A stretch of DNA of 6,205 bases from Acidobacteriota bacterium. Its GTDB lineage: Bacteria > Acidobacteriota > Terriglobia > Acidiferrales > UBA7541. Below the pieces are notes generated by a model, which ran no database searches, was not told the origin of the DNA, and was given only the letters and a program-made list of their open reading frames with translations. Positions 6,039-6,205 of this stretch are shown here, in pieces (position 1 is the stretch's first letter; each line of letters begins with the position of its first letter). The stretch lies in contig PMOV01000073.1 of NCBI GenBank assembly GCA_003161195.1, forward strand, positions 14,434 to 20,638, read 5' to 3'. A program made the translations under genes and the position numbers.

Positions 6039-6044
6039 ATTATA
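6039..6044 (-). promoter_or_regulatory. Candidate -10 box of the ybiT-like gene
   Basis: The minus strand reads TATAAT, a perfect consensus, 8 bp upstream of the ATG at 6030. Transcription would be expected to begin near 6032, leaving a leader of about two bases. The nearest Shine-Dalgarno-like sequence, AAGGG (6037-6033), sits only 2 nt from the ATG and would lie upstream of the RNA start. No good -35 hexamer is seen 16-18 bp upstream (TTCCCG at best). Either the mRNA is nearly leaderless or the real promoter is further upstream. Confidence 0.4.
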
Positions 6045-6205
6045 CCGTGGAAATTGTTGGGCGGGAAATGGGCTCTGAGGCAATGCGTTCGCCAAGGCTG
6101 AACATCAGATTCGGATAAACATTAGCTTCAGTTGACCGGACAGGATGTGGTTCGCCGAACAGAGCATCGCGCTGCGGGTGACGCCGATGCGTTCATGGGA
6201 GTGCA

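Noticed and set aside
5125..6039. A 304-codon open frame on the plus strand, antisense to the ABC-F gene
   Set aside because: It lies wholly opposite a strongly recognisable ABC-F gene, and its Val/Gly/Ala/Asp-rich product with no domain is what the complement of high-GC coding DNA gives. The same holds for the open frames at 4360-4569 and 4633-5040.
6145..6205. A short plus-strand open frame starting at ATG 6145 and running off the window
   Set aside because: Only 20 codons are visible, with no recognisable motif; opposite-strand frames here also stop quickly, so nothing can be supported.

Overview
The window reads as a high-GC bacterial chromosome. The two secreted proteins (535-2595 and 2948-3958) resemble protein families I associate with Acidobacteriota, so a soil acidobacterium of the Terriglobia type is my best guess. 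That assignment rests on remembered family resemblance and not on a marker gene. I see no rRNA, tRNA, CRISPR array, transposase, phage gene or integration site.

Layout from left to right: (1) the 3' part of a GNAT acetyltransferase gene (+) whose start lies outside the window; (2) a long gene on the minus strand for an exported, three-part protein (carboxypeptidase-regulatory-like beta domain, TPR repeats, and a beta-rich C-terminal domain), convergent with the GNAT gene and only 12 bp from it, with a perfect 16-bp palindrome at the junction; (3) a divergent intergenic region of about 350 bp; (4) a gene on the plus strand for an exported protein of unknown function with a low-complexity linker and a conserved C-terminal domain; (5) a 410-bp region with no gene, holding an AT-rich stretch with three degenerate copies of a TAAGT-TTCATT unit; (6) an ABC-F ATPase of the YbiT type on the minus strand, convergent with gene 4; (7) a 175-bp upstream tail with a TATAAT box very close to the ABC-F start codon.

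The genes do not form an obvious operon: no two neighbours are transcribed in the same direction. The only pair that might be functionally linked is the divergent pair of exported proteins, which share a control region and a nearly identical 15-nt translation-start leader (GGGGAT-CCACGTG). YbiT-type ABC-F proteins are cytosolic ribosome factors and GNAT enzymes are stand-alone acyltransferases, so these two look like ordinary housekeeping or accessory genes. I did not find a convincing new multi-gene system. The items most worth checking are the AT-rich repeat cluster, the two uncharacterised exported proteins, and the polar insert in the GNAT enzyme.
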